This document shows positions 1 through 7,743 of a stretch of DNA of 10,154 nt, piece by piece. Under the pieces are notes generated by a model. The model had not been told where the DNA came from, made no database searches, and saw only the letters and a program-made list of their open reading frames with translations. The number at the start of each line of letters is the position of its first letter. The stretch's first letter is position 1. This DNA is from Verrucomicrobiota bacterium (GTDB lineage: Bacteria; Verrucomicrobiota; Verrucomicrobiia; Limisphaerales; UBA1412). The stretch is from contig JAFZAR010000160.1 in assembly GCA_017557085.1 (NCBI GenBank), positions 1 to 10,154 of the forward strand, in the 5' to 3' direction. Both the position numbers and the translations under genes were made by a program.

Positions 1-9
1 CATGAGAGA

Positions 10-21
10 TAGAAATTTCTA
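10..21. repeat. 12-base perfect palindrome
   Basis: The sequence TAGAAATTTCTA is a perfect AT-rich palindrome near the left edge. It could be an operator half-site pair or chance. The gene it might serve is not in the window, so no function is assigned. Confidence 0.3.
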
Positions 22-69
22 ATAGTGGTCAAGAACAAAGTATTTTGCAAAACAGAGAACGAAGTCCTG

Positions 70-216
70 CCACCCCTTCAGGGTGGAATGTTGGTTGTTG
101 GCTTACCGGGGGTTACGCTTCGCTCACCCCCGGCTATTATCATATCACCCCTGACGGGGTTTCAAAATGAATCCCTGCGGGATTTTGCGTTATGCCGTGC
201 CGTGCGGATACACGGC
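70..216. repeat. Cluster of five short GC-rich hairpins (dispersed-repeat-like spacer)
   Basis: Five inverted repeats follow one another with short gaps. They are: 70-75 with 81-86 (CCACCC/GGGTGG); 106-113 with 126-133 (CCGGGGGT/ACCCCCGG, 12-base loop); 147-151 with 156-160 (ACCCC/GGGGT); 171-175 with 179-183 (ATCCC/GGGAT); and 194-199 with 211-216 (GCCGTG/CACGGC). The stems are exact and non-coding in character. Such strings of G/C-block hairpins are typical of dispersed intergenic repeats (REP- or MITE-like) in several gut and environmental bacteria. That this one is a multicopy family is inference, because only one copy is visible here. A GTG-started frame of 76 codons (25-255) runs across the cluster but looks like a translation of the repeat. 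Confidence 0.6.
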
Positions 217-251
217 TCCATTCCCCTGTCATTCCGAAATTCTTTATATTC

Positions 252-278
252 TTGACTTTTTTCACATTCAGATGTAAT
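252..278 (+). promoter_or_regulatory. Candidate sigma-70-type promoter for the sensor kinase gene
   Basis: A TTGACT -35 element (252-257) is followed after 15 bases by TGTAAT (273-278); shifting the -10 by one base gives a 16-base spacer with a poorer match. Transcription would begin near 285, giving a leader of about 45 bases that contains the 295-323 hairpin. The -35 is close to consensus, but the spacer is short of the usual 17 bases. Confidence 0.4.
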
Positions 279-294
279 TTGCGCGTGGTGTATC

Positions 295-323
295 AGCGCC
301 GCGCGGTGTCATCCGCCGGCGCT
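295..323 (+). promoter_or_regulatory. Leader hairpin directly before the kinase start codon
   Basis: AGCGCCG (295-301) pairs exactly with CGGCGCT (317-323) around a 15-base loop. The stem ends five bases before the ATG at 329, where a ribosome binding site would be expected, and no purine-rich Shine-Dalgarno sequence is visible. The structure may limit translation initiation. The stem is read directly from the sequence; its role is inferred. Confidence 0.45.
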
Positions 324-328
324 CATAA

Positions 329-3300
329 ATGATCAACATTATCGCGATGATCAAAACAAGTTCAATTTTAAGAAAGGTCCGCCTTTCCATTTGGAGCATC
401 GTTTTTGTGCTGTTATTTGTTTTCTGCGCAAAAAACGTGCCTGTGTGCGTATATGGAGCGGACAATGCCCCTAAAGAAAAAGTTATAAGAGTCGGTTTTT
501 TTGAATTTCCGGGCTACCACGAAATAGATGAGAACGGAGTCCGTTCCGGATTCGGCTATGATGTATTGCAGGAGCTGCTGCCCTACACTCACTGGAAATA
601 CGAGTACATAGGCTACAAGGAAGGCTGGCCGCAGATGCTGGACATGCTGGCAGACGGAAAAATAGATCTGATCAGCAGTACGATCAAAACTCCGCAGAAG
701 CTGCAGCGCTTTGATTTTTCAAAACATCCGCTGGGCATGAGCGGCACGATCCTGACTTTCAAAAAAGGACAGACCAAATATAAGCGCTGGGATTACAAGA
801 ACTGGTACAATCTGCGCGTGGGAATGCTCAACAACAACAGCAAGAATGACATTTTCCACGAGTTCTCAAAGGAAAAAGCATTCTCCTATATCCCGACCTA
901 TTATAACAGTGTGACCGAGATGCAGGACGCGCTCCAGAAAGGAGATGTGGACGCTATCGTGACCGGCAGTCTGCGCGGACTCAAGAATGAGGATATATTT
1001 GAGGAGGTAGGCATCCATCCCTTCTACTTCGCTGTCAAAAAAGGAAATCAGGAAATGCTGAAGGAGGTGGACGACGCGATGGATCGTCTCCTCGCGGACA
1101 AGCCCGATATCTTAAAGGAATTGTTCCGCAAGCACTATGATATCCAAAGGGTACGCGCGTACACTCCCCTCTCCCTGGATGAAGCCAAGGGACAGAATGA
1201 GAAGATGTCCCTATACATCCATGAGTGTCTGCGCAGGATCGCACAGATCAATAACTGGGATGTGGAATTGGAAACAGGGGAACGGGAGGAGCTCGATGAG
1301 GAATTCTTAAACTCGCTGGATCTCGTTTGCGGCATCATCAAAAATGAGAAATATCTGAAGGGGCTGGATTTCCCCCTGCAGTCGTTAGGTTCGTTCAAGG
1401 TCTTACTGGCGGCCAGAGAGGATAATGAAACTTTTTTAAAGAACAGCCCGGAGGACTGGCCAAACTCTTTCAAGATCGGGTATGTCCCCTGCACGCTGGG
1501 ATGCACGGATCAACTGGAGGATTTTGCCAACCGGTATCTTCTGAAGTACAAGTATAAGCTGATAGACTATCCCAACGACCCGGAAGTGCTGCAGGCTCTG
1601 AAAGACGGGAAAATAGATCTGCTGCTCACCTCTCAGCAGGAAAAACTAGAGGGAATAAAAACGGCGGCCGTCTGCGGTGAAAACGATATTTATTTTGCCG
1701 TTCCCCATGGAAAAACGGCTGTCTTCAAGGAACTGTGTCAGACTATCGAATACTTCAGGATCTATGAGCAGCCGCTTATAGATGAACTGCATGCAGAGTA
1801 TCTGGCACCGCCATTGTCCGAAAAAGAACTGACAAGGTCCACTTATGATCGCAGACATCGCGAACGGATAAGGGTCTGTCTCTATGAGGAGAAGATGCAC
1901 GGTTACATCAACGATTATTTAAGCCGTCTGGCGGAAATGTACGATTGGGATCTGGACTATATCAACGCCACCTATACTCAGGCATATCAATACCTGGCGG
2001 AGAGAAAAGTGGATATCGTCCCCTGTTTGTACTACTCGAAAGAACGGGCTGAAAATTGTCTTTATTCCAATCTGGATTTTGAGGTGATCTATTATTTCCT
2101 GGCAACTTCCCCGGATAACGAGGAAATGCTGCCCAATCAGATCGAGACGTGGGCAGGTGCCCGCATCGCGGTACTGGACGGAGTGGCCAATGCCGCGCTG
2201 AAGCAGTATCTCAACCAGTACAACATCAAGTGCAGTTTTCAATACTATGACTCTTTGGCCGAAGCGGAACAGTCTGTGAGAGAGGGCGTCAATGACGCTG
2301 TGTACACCATGACACCGCAGGGCTTCAAACCGCTGGCCGTGTTCCCCACGGATCTGACCTATCTGTGCATCAACAAGGATAAGCCTGAACTGAAGGAACA
2401 GGTGGACGAGGGTATGGCCTACCTCAAACGCCATGACCCGAATCTCATGATACAACTCATGGAGAAGCATTTCCCCTCGTCTGATTATAATATCCTCATG
2501 ATGAACAAGGCGGAAATGAATGCCGTTTACAAATTCAAAGACCGCCCCATTCGCGTGGATATCTCCCCGGAAGTCCCGCCTCTGAAAACATACGACCCGC
2601 ACACAGAAATGGCAGCGGGCTTTGTCAAAAAGCTGCTGGATGAGGTCAGCAAGGACACGGGACTGACTTTCGAGTATCTGCCGCCGGCCACCTCCAGGGA
2701 AGCACGCCGCAGGATCCTTCACGGAGAAAGTGATATCTGGATAGGCTTCGGCGGCGACACCAGCCCTGTGGGGAAAACCGTCGTCAGCAGGAACAGTATC
2801 TACATCCCTCTGGTAAAAGTCTTTTATAAAACATACGAGAACAAAAAAATCAAGAACGATATAGCGGCCGTTCCGGTAAATGACTTCGCGCTGAGATCCC
2901 TGTTCGATAATAGTGCCCAGCAGGAAAATGTTGTTTTTTATCCCAGCCGGGAGGAATGCTACCGCGCTGTACAGGATGGCGAGGCAGGTTACACGATCGA
3001 TACCCTGCAGTCCGCGCAGTACACACTGTGGAAGAATCAGCGGTTCTCAGAACTGGTCTTTCAATCAACACTGCCTAATGAGTATGATGATCCCATGCAG
3101 TTCATCTACAGCACCCGGCTGGATGAAACGGTAAGAAACATCATAGACAAAACCTTAAAATCATTCACACAGGATCAGATACAGAATTACCTGCAGGCTG
3201 TTACGTTCACCGGCGTCAAAAAACCGCTGCTGACTCCGACACAGCAGATAGGACTGACCGGAGCTTTGATCACGGTCATTCTGCTGGTGATCCTGATATA

Positions 3301-4978
3301 TTCCACCCGCAGCAACAGAGAGCAAAAGAGACAGCTGGCGATGCAGAAAGCCACAATGGGATGTCTGGAATCGCTCTTTCTGGAAGAACAGGATTTCAAT
3401 GAATCGGTCAAGTCCATCATTGAGATGCTGACAAAGTATTTCAACGCGCAGATGGGCTGGTTTGCCCGGTATGATGAAAATAGCATCACTGTGGATGCGA
3501 TGGTGGGATTTCCAAAGAGTTTCCGTGCTGACTGCTTGAGCGCAGTCACCCCCGAAACACTGCAGGCATGGATAGACAGTCAGAAAGATAAGGAGATCCA
3601 GCAGGTTTACTACGAACAGACCCCGAACTTATTCACTGTCAAAGAGTGGGATGATTATCTGGTCCAGAGCCATGTCAAGACCATCTTCGCGGCAGTCATC
3701 CGAGTAGGAAACAAGGTCTGCGGTAATATCGCTGTCTGCTTTGACACTGTCCGTCCTGAGCTGACTTCGTCAGAAGCATACATGATGAAGTATTTCCAGC
3801 ACATGGTAAGAGCGGCCATCATTCGCAGACAATTCATTGAGGATCTGACCGCGGAACGCGACCGCGCCGTCCACGCGGAGAAAGCCAAGAGCTTCTTCTT
3901 TGCCTGCGTCAGCCATGACATCCGCACTCCGCTCAACGCGATCATCGGATTCTCGGAGCTGCTGAGATACGGCGGTCTGGATGAGGAACAAGTGAAGAAC
4001 TATCTGGAAAGCATCGTGTTCAGCGGCAATGTGCTGATGGAGCTGGTGAACAACATTCTGGACCTGTCCAAGCTGGATGCCGAGAGCATGGTCTATACTT
4101 ATGACTTCTGCAACTTCAGGAAACTGGGCACCAAGGTCCTCAAAGCTTTTGCCCACCGCGTGAGCGACGGGAATGTGGAGCTGAGAATGGACTTCCCGCC
4201 CCAGATGCCGGCACTCAAACTGGATAGTCAGCACGTCTATCAGGTCTTGTTCAACCTGATGGGCAACGCGGTGAAGTTCACGAAACAGGGCTCGATCACG
4301 CTCAAAGCCAACTGTACCCCGGTGGAAGGCAATCCCGCCAAGATGGATCTGGAATTTGCCGTCCGCGATACGGGCATCGGCATTGATAAGAAGCATTTCG
4401 CGTCCATTTTCAAGCCGTTCCAGCAGATACAGAACATGACGCAGACCGGCGGTACCGGACTGGGCCTGAGCATCTGTACGCTGATGATCGAACAGATGGG
4501 CGGCACGATCAGTGTGGACAGCGAAGTGGGTAAAGGCAGTACCTTTACCGTGAAGCTGAAGAATGTGGATTGGCGTCCATTGCAGCCCGAAGAGGAAGAA
4601 ACTCTGGAACTGAAAGAGAAAACGACCGCCGCGGCTGAAAACGCGTCGCTGCTGCTGGTGGATGACGTGATGATGAATCTCAATGTTCTGGAGGCACTCT
4701 GCAAGAAAGCAGGTGTGAAGGACATCGTGAAAGCCCAATCCGGAGCAGAGGCGCTGGATATCCTGAAGGTGAGAAGATTCACCGCCGTGCTGACGGATAT
4801 GTGGATGCCCGGCATGAGCGGCACGGAGCTCGCGAAACTCATCCGGATGAAATACAACGATCTGCCTATCTATCTCATCACGGCGGATGTGGAGTATCTG
4901 AAGCACTACAAGGAAGAAGGCTTCACCGGCTGTCTGACCAAACCTCTGACCCTGGACAAACTGCAGGAGATTTTCTAA
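329..4978 (+). CDS. BvgS/EvgS-like hybrid sensor histidine kinase with four periplasmic solute-binding modules
   Basis: This is a membrane sensor kinase of 1549 residues. A positively charged N-terminus and hydrophobic stretch (about 19-34) form a signal peptide or anchor. Four family-3 solute-binding (Venus flytrap) modules follow at about 52-270, 293-494, 513-715 and 739-955. A single membrane helix (974-991) leads to a GAF-like region (about 1008-1170). The HisKA domain carries the phospho-acceptor His1196 in SHDIRTP. The HATPase has an N box around Asn1309/Asn1313, DTGIG at 1347-1351 and GTGLGL at 1375-1380. A receiver (about 1440-1549) has Asp1445/Asp1446, phospho-acceptor Asp1490, Thr1518 and Lys1538. 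Ligand binding outside the cell would control autophosphorylation and transfer to the receiver. No Hpt domain follows, so onward relay needs another protein. A TAA lies immediately before the ATG, so translation starts at 329 or at Met7 (347); neither has a clear Shine-Dalgarno sequence. Ligands are unknown; amino-acid-like solutes fit the fold family. Confidence 0.95.
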   Translation: MINIIAMIKTSSILRKVRLSIWSIVFVLLFVFCAKNVPVCVYGADNAPKEKVIRVGFFEFPGYHEIDENGVRSGFGYDVLQELLPYTHWKYEYIGYKEGWPQMLDMLADGKIDLISSTIKTPQKLQRFDFSKHPLGMSGTILTFKKGQTKYKRWDYKNWYNLRVGMLNNNSKNDIFHEFSKEKAFSYIPTYYNSVTEMQDALQKGDVDAIVTGSLRGLKNEDIFEEVGIHPFYFAVKKGNQEMLKEVDDAMDRLLADKPDILKELFRKHYDIQRVRAYTPLSLDEAKGQNEKMSLYIHECLRRIAQINNWDVELETGEREELDEEFLNSLDLVCGIIKNEKYLKGLDFPLQSLGSFKVLLAAREDNETFLKNSPEDWPNSFKIGYVPCTLGCTDQLEDFANRYLLKYKYKLIDYPNDPEVLQALKDGKIDLLLTSQQEKLEGIKTAAVCGENDIYFAVPHGKTAVFKELCQTIEYFRIYEQPLIDELHAEYLAPPLSEKELTRSTYDRRHRERIRVCLYEEKMHGYINDYLSRLAEMYDWDLDYINATYTQAYQYLAERKVDIVPCLYYSKERAENCLYSNLDFEVIYYFLATSPDNEEMLPNQIETWAGARIAVLDGVANAALKQYLNQYNIKCSFQYYDSLAEAEQSVREGVNDAVYTMTPQGFKPLAVFPTDLTYLCINKDKPELKEQVDEGMAYLKRHDPNLMIQLMEKHFPSSDYNILMMNKAEMNAVYKFKDRPIRVDISPEVPPLKTYDPHTEMAAGFVKKLLDEVSKDTGLTFEYLPPATSREARRRILHGESDIWIGFGGDTSPVGKTVVSRNSIYIPLVKVFYKTYENKKIKNDIAAVPVNDFALRSLFDNSAQQENVVFYPSREECYRAVQDGEAGYTIDTLQSAQYTLWKNQRFSELVFQSTLPNEYDDPMQFIYSTRLDETVRNIIDKTLKSFTQDQIQNYLQAVTFTGVKKPLLTPTQQIGLTGALITVILLVILIYSTRSNREQKRQLAMQKATMGCLESLFLEEQDFNESVKSIIEMLTKYFNAQMGWFARYDENSITVDAMVGFPKSFRADCLSAVTPETLQAWIDSQKDKEIQQVYYEQTPNLFTVKEWDDYLVQSHVKTIFAAVIRVGNKVCGNIAVCFDTVRPELTSSEAYMMKYFQHMVRAAIIRRQFIEDLTAERDRAVHAEKAKSFFFACVSHDIRTPLNAIIGFSELLRYGGLDEEQVKNYLESIVFSGNVLMELVNNILDLSKLDAESMVYTYDFCNFRKLGTKVLKAFAHRVSDGNVELRMDFPPQMPALKLDSQHVYQVLFNLMGNAVKFTKQGSITLKANCTPVEGNPAKMDLEFAVRDTGIGIDKKHFASIFKPFQQIQNMTQTGGTGLGLSICTLMIEQMGGTISVDSEVGKGSTFTVKLKNVDWRPLQPEEEETLELKEKTTAAAENASLLLVDDVMMNLNVLEALCKKAGVKDIVKAQSGAEALDILKVRRFTAVLTDMWMPGMSGTELAKLIRMKYNDLPIYLITADVEYLKHYKEEGFTGCLTKPLTLDKLQEIF

Positions 4979-5004
4979 AGCCAAAATCATCAACAATGGC
5001 TTAT

Positions 5005-5059
5005 TGTAGAGACGAGCGATCCGCTCGTCTCGGAGACGCGAGAATCTCGCGTCTCTACA
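5005..5059. repeat. Tandem double hairpin bounded by a 10-base inverted repeat
   Basis: Two perfect hairpins sit side by side. The first pairs GAGACGAGCG (5009-5018) with CGCTCGTCTC (5022-5031). The second pairs GAGACGCGAGA (5033-5043) with TCTCGCGTCTC (5045-5055), where the innermost pairs must open to form the loop. The arms TGTAGAGACG (5005-5014) and CGTCTCTACA (5050-5059) also make the whole element one larger inverted repeat. It lies between convergent genes. No T tract follows on either strand, so it is not a standard intrinsic terminator. A dispersed palindromic repeat or a transcript 3'-end stabiliser are both possible. Confidence 0.65.
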
Positions 5060-5066
5060 GAACATG

Positions 5067-5085
5067 CTGATTTTGAATCAGTTTT
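5067..5085 (+). terminator. Small intrinsic terminator downstream of the kinase gene
   Basis: CTGATT (5067-5072) and AATCAG (5076-5081) form a 6-base stem with a TTG loop, followed at once by four T residues and an AT-rich tail. The arrangement matches a rho-independent terminator for plus-strand transcription from the kinase gene. The stem is short and AT-containing, so termination may be partial. Confidence 0.45.
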
Positions 5086-5118
5086 AATTAAATTGAAATC
5101 CTTAATGATGTTTTTGGG

Positions 5119-7683
5119 CTAAAGCCCCAGCTGGGAGAAAAGATCCAGTTGATTCGGATCGGGCAGATTGCGAAGTTTCTGACGCTTGGCGGTCGTCCGG
5201 GGCGATTTCTTTTCTTCCGGCACATCACCCTCACGGGAGGATTCTTCCGCGCCCAGAGGATCCAGTTCCGTTTCTTCCAGATTGCGCAGGACCTCTATCG
5301 CGCGGTTCAAAACGGAGGACGGGATCCCGGCCAGACGGGCCACATGGATGCCGTAGCTTTTATCCGCCGCGCCGGGAATGATCTTGTGAATAAAAATGAT
5401 CTGATCATTCCATTCACGAACGCTGACATTCAGATTGTAAACCCGTTCCAGCCGTGATTCCAGCTCTGTCAGTTCGTGATAGTGTGTCGCGAAAAGTGTC
5501 TTGGCTCCGCATTGATTGTGCAGATATTCAGCGATGCTCCAGGCCAGACTCAGCCCGTCGAAGGTGCTGGTGCCGCGGCCGATCTCGTCCAGGATGACCA
5601 GACTGCGGGACGTGGCGTTATTCAGAATGGATGCCGTTTCGCTCATCTCCACCATGAAGGTGGACTGTCCGCGGGCAATGTCATCACTGGCGCCGATACG
5701 GGTGAAGATGCGGTCCACGATATCCACACGCGCCTCCTTTGCCGGGATGAAGGAGCCTGTCTGCGCCATCAGTGTCAGCAAAGCGGTCTGGCGGATGTAA
5801 GTGCTTTTGCCGGCCATGTTGGGGCCTGTGATGATGCCGATCTGTTTCCGCGCGGGATCCAGTTCGGTATCATTGGAAACAAACCGGCCGGCCGGGAGTG
5901 TCTGCTCCAGGACCGGATGACGGCCGTCTTTGATCCGGAGTATCCCCTCGTCTTTGACCTCCGGGCAGACGTAGCCGTAAAGCTGGGCCAGCTGCGCGAA
6001 GCAGGCCAGAACATCCAGCTCGGCCAGTGCCTGCGCGTTCTGCTGGATGACCTTCAGCTGCGCCGTCACCTGCTCGCGGAGTTTCACAAACAGGTCGTAC
6101 TCGATCCGCTTGACCCGTTCTTCCGCGCCGAGGATCTTGCTCTCCCACTCTTTCAGTTCCGGCGTGATGAAGCGCTCCCCGTTGACGATGGTCTGTTTGC
6201 GGATGTAGGTGTCGGGCACTTTATCCAGATGCGTTTTGGTCACCTCGATGTAGTAACCGAAAACGGAATTGAAGCGTACTTTCAGACTGGGGATGCCGGT
6301 GCGCTCGATCTCCTCCTGCTGCATCCGCGCGATCCAGTTCTTGCCGCCGTGCATGATCTCCCGCAGTTCATCCAGCTGGGCATCCGCGCCCGGACGGATG
6401 ATGCCGCCTTCCTTGGTGGAGATGGGCGGTTCATCTACGATCTGGCTTTGGATCAGCGTGACCAGCTCCGGCAGAAGCACGATTTTTTCCACGAGCTTTT
6501 GGAACAAAACGGAGTCTTCTTTCAATCCGGAAATGATCTCTTTGAGCGCCGGCAGCTGTTCCAGTGCCTGACTCAGCGCCAGCATATCGCGGGCGTTTCC
6601 GGAGACGGTCGTCAGGCGTGTCAGGATGCGCTCCAGATCACGCACGACTGTCAGTTTCGCGCGAAAGGTTTCCAAGTCGTCGGTATGATCCAGCCAGCAG
6701 CGGACTGCCTGCTGACGTTCCGTGATGGAGGCCACATCGGCCAGCGGCTGAGAAAGCCAACCGCGCAGTTTGCGGGCTCCCATCGGTGTGCAGGTCTTGT
6801 TCATCACACCGAACAGGGAATGGATCATCGGCGTATTGCGGTTCAGCGGTTCCAGTATTTCCAGATTCCGCAGCGTGTTGGCATCCAGCGCCAGATAATC
6901 GGTGCGTTCATAAAAACAGATGCGCGAGAGCTGGCCCACATCGCGGCGCAGATGCTGTTCCAGATAGTGGATCACCGCGCCGGCGGCACCCGTTGCGGCA
7001 ACACGGTCACGCAAACCGAAGCCGTCCAGGGAAGCCACATGGAAATGATCTTTCAGAGTGTAGAAACTGGTTTCAGGAGCGAACACCCAGTCCTCATACA
7101 AGGCCAGGTGCGGAAAAGCCGGGACCAGTGCGCGGCGCAGTTCGTCCTCTTCGGAGGGGATGACGATCTCCGCCGGACGCTGGCGTTCCAGCTCAGCCAT
7201 CAGGACGGACATGGTCGGCACTTCCGTGACAAAGAAATCGCCTGTGGTCAGATCGGCCAGCGCCAGTCCATAGCATTGCTTATACGGATAGATGGCGGCC
7301 AGAAAATTGTTGCGTTCCGCGTTCAGGACCCGTTCATCAAAATGGGTGCCGGGGCTGAGGATCTGCGTCACTTCCCGTTTGACCAGGTGTCCCGGTTTGG
7401 GATCTTCCATCTGGTCGCAGATGGCCACCTTGCGGCCGACCTCCAGCAGTTTGGAAAGGTACCCCTCCGCCGCGTGGTACGGGATGCCGCACATGGGATA
7501 GGTTCCCCTCTTGGTCAGCGCGATATTGAGGATCTGCGAGGCTTCCAGAGCATCCTCGAAAAACATCTCATAAAAATCCCCCAGCCGGAACATCAACAAA
7601 GCATCCTTCGGCAGTTCGGATTTGATTCTCCGATACTGCGTCATCATAGGGGTCAATTTAACTGAGTTGCCGCTGCTGCTCAT
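5119..7683 (-). CDS. mutS: DNA mismatch repair protein MutS
   Basis: MutS recognises base mismatches and small loops in newly replicated DNA and recruits MutL using ATP. The protein has 854 residues, close to the 853 of E. coli MutS, and looks intact. The mismatch-wedge motif is GDFYEMF, with Phe37 and Glu39. The connector, lever and clamp regions follow, including the conserved FGYYIEVTK segment. The ATPase core has Walker A GPNMAGKST (620-628), the STFMVEMSE signature, Walker B with Asp699-Glu700, and FATHYHELTE. Near the C-terminus QLDLF (845-849) matches the consensus sliding-clamp binding motif. The ATG at 7683 is supported by GAAGG at 7687-7691, though only three bases separate them, and by about twelve residues before the conserved PMMTQY start. 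The gene converges on the kinase gene and lies 40 bases downstream of the hydrolase gene on the same strand. Confidence 0.98.
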   Translation of the reverse strand: MSSSGNSVKLTPMMTQYRRIKSELPKDALLMFRLGDFYEMFFEDALEASQILNIALTKRGTYPMCGIPYHAAEGYLSKLLEVGRKVAICDQMEDPKPGHLVKREVTQILSPGTHFDERVLNAERNNFLAAIYPYKQCYGLALADLTTGDFFVTEVPTMSVLMAELERQRPAEIVIPSEEDELRRALVPAFPHLALYEDWVFAPETSFYTLKDHFHVASLDGFGLRDRVAATGAAGAVIHYLEQHLRRDVGQLSRICFYERTDYLALDANTLRNLEILEPLNRNTPMIHSLFGVMNKTCTPMGARKLRGWLSQPLADVASITERQQAVRCWLDHTDDLETFRAKLTVVRDLERILTRLTTVSGNARDMLALSQALEQLPALKEIISGLKEDSVLFQKLVEKIVLLPELVTLIQSQIVDEPPISTKEGGIIRPGADAQLDELREIMHGGKNWIARMQQEEIERTGIPSLKVRFNSVFGYYIEVTKTHLDKVPDTYIRKQTIVNGERFITPELKEWESKILGAEERVKRIEYDLFVKLREQVTAQLKVIQQNAQALAELDVLACFAQLAQLYGYVCPEVKDEGILRIKDGRHPVLEQTLPAGRFVSNDTELDPARKQIGIITGPNMAGKSTYIRQTALLTLMAQTGSFIPAKEARVDIVDRIFTRIGASDDIARGQSTFMVEMSETASILNNATSRSLVILDEIGRGTSTFDGLSLAWSIAEYLHNQCGAKTLFATHYHELTELESRLERVYNLNVSVREWNDQIIFIHKIIPGAADKSYGIHVARLAGIPSSVLNRAIEVLRNLEETELDPLGAEESSREGDVPEEKKSPRTTAKRQKLRNLPDPNQLDLFSQLGL

Positions 7684-7712
7684 CCGCCTTCAAGTATATC
7701 TTTTTTGCCGCC

Positions 7713-7743
7713 AAAAAAAAGCATTATTTCTGCCGGCTGCTTT
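7713..7743 (-). terminator. Weak possible terminator at the 3' end of the hydrolase gene
   Basis: On the minus strand AAAGCA (7743-7738) can pair with TGCTTT (7723-7718) around a 14-base loop that includes the stop codon, and the tract of eight T residues continues to 7713. A second AT-rich inverted repeat, 7701-7707 with 7712-7718, overlaps the same tract. The stems are short and mutually exclusive. Read-through into mutS is quite possible, and this may simply be a homopolymer-rich spacer. Confidence 0.25.

Noticed and set aside
70..216. CRISPR-like array
   Set aside because: The hairpins differ from each other in sequence and spacing; there are no regularly spaced direct repeats.
25..255. 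GTG-started frame of 76 codons on the plus strand
   Set aside because: It runs through the hairpin cluster, has no ribosome binding site and a composition dictated by the palindromes; it is most likely a translated repeat.
3770..5065. 431-codon open frame on the minus strand
   Set aside because: It is antisense to the kinase and receiver domains and extends through the intergenic hairpins; no recognisable domain.
5111..5125. GGGCTAAAGCCC hairpin at the mutS stop as a terminator
   Set aside because: The stem is only four to five bases, and on the minus strand it is followed by A rather than T residues, so it does not fit a mutS terminator.
5476..7665. 729-codon open frame on the plus strand
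   Set aside because: It lies wholly antisense to mutS, whose protein is conserved from end to end; the frame results from codon bias in a GC-rich gene.
7693..7698. TATACT on the minus strand as a -10 box for mutS
   Set aside because: It lies only nine bases before the start codon and lacks a -35 at proper distance; the leader would be too short to hold the ribosome binding site.
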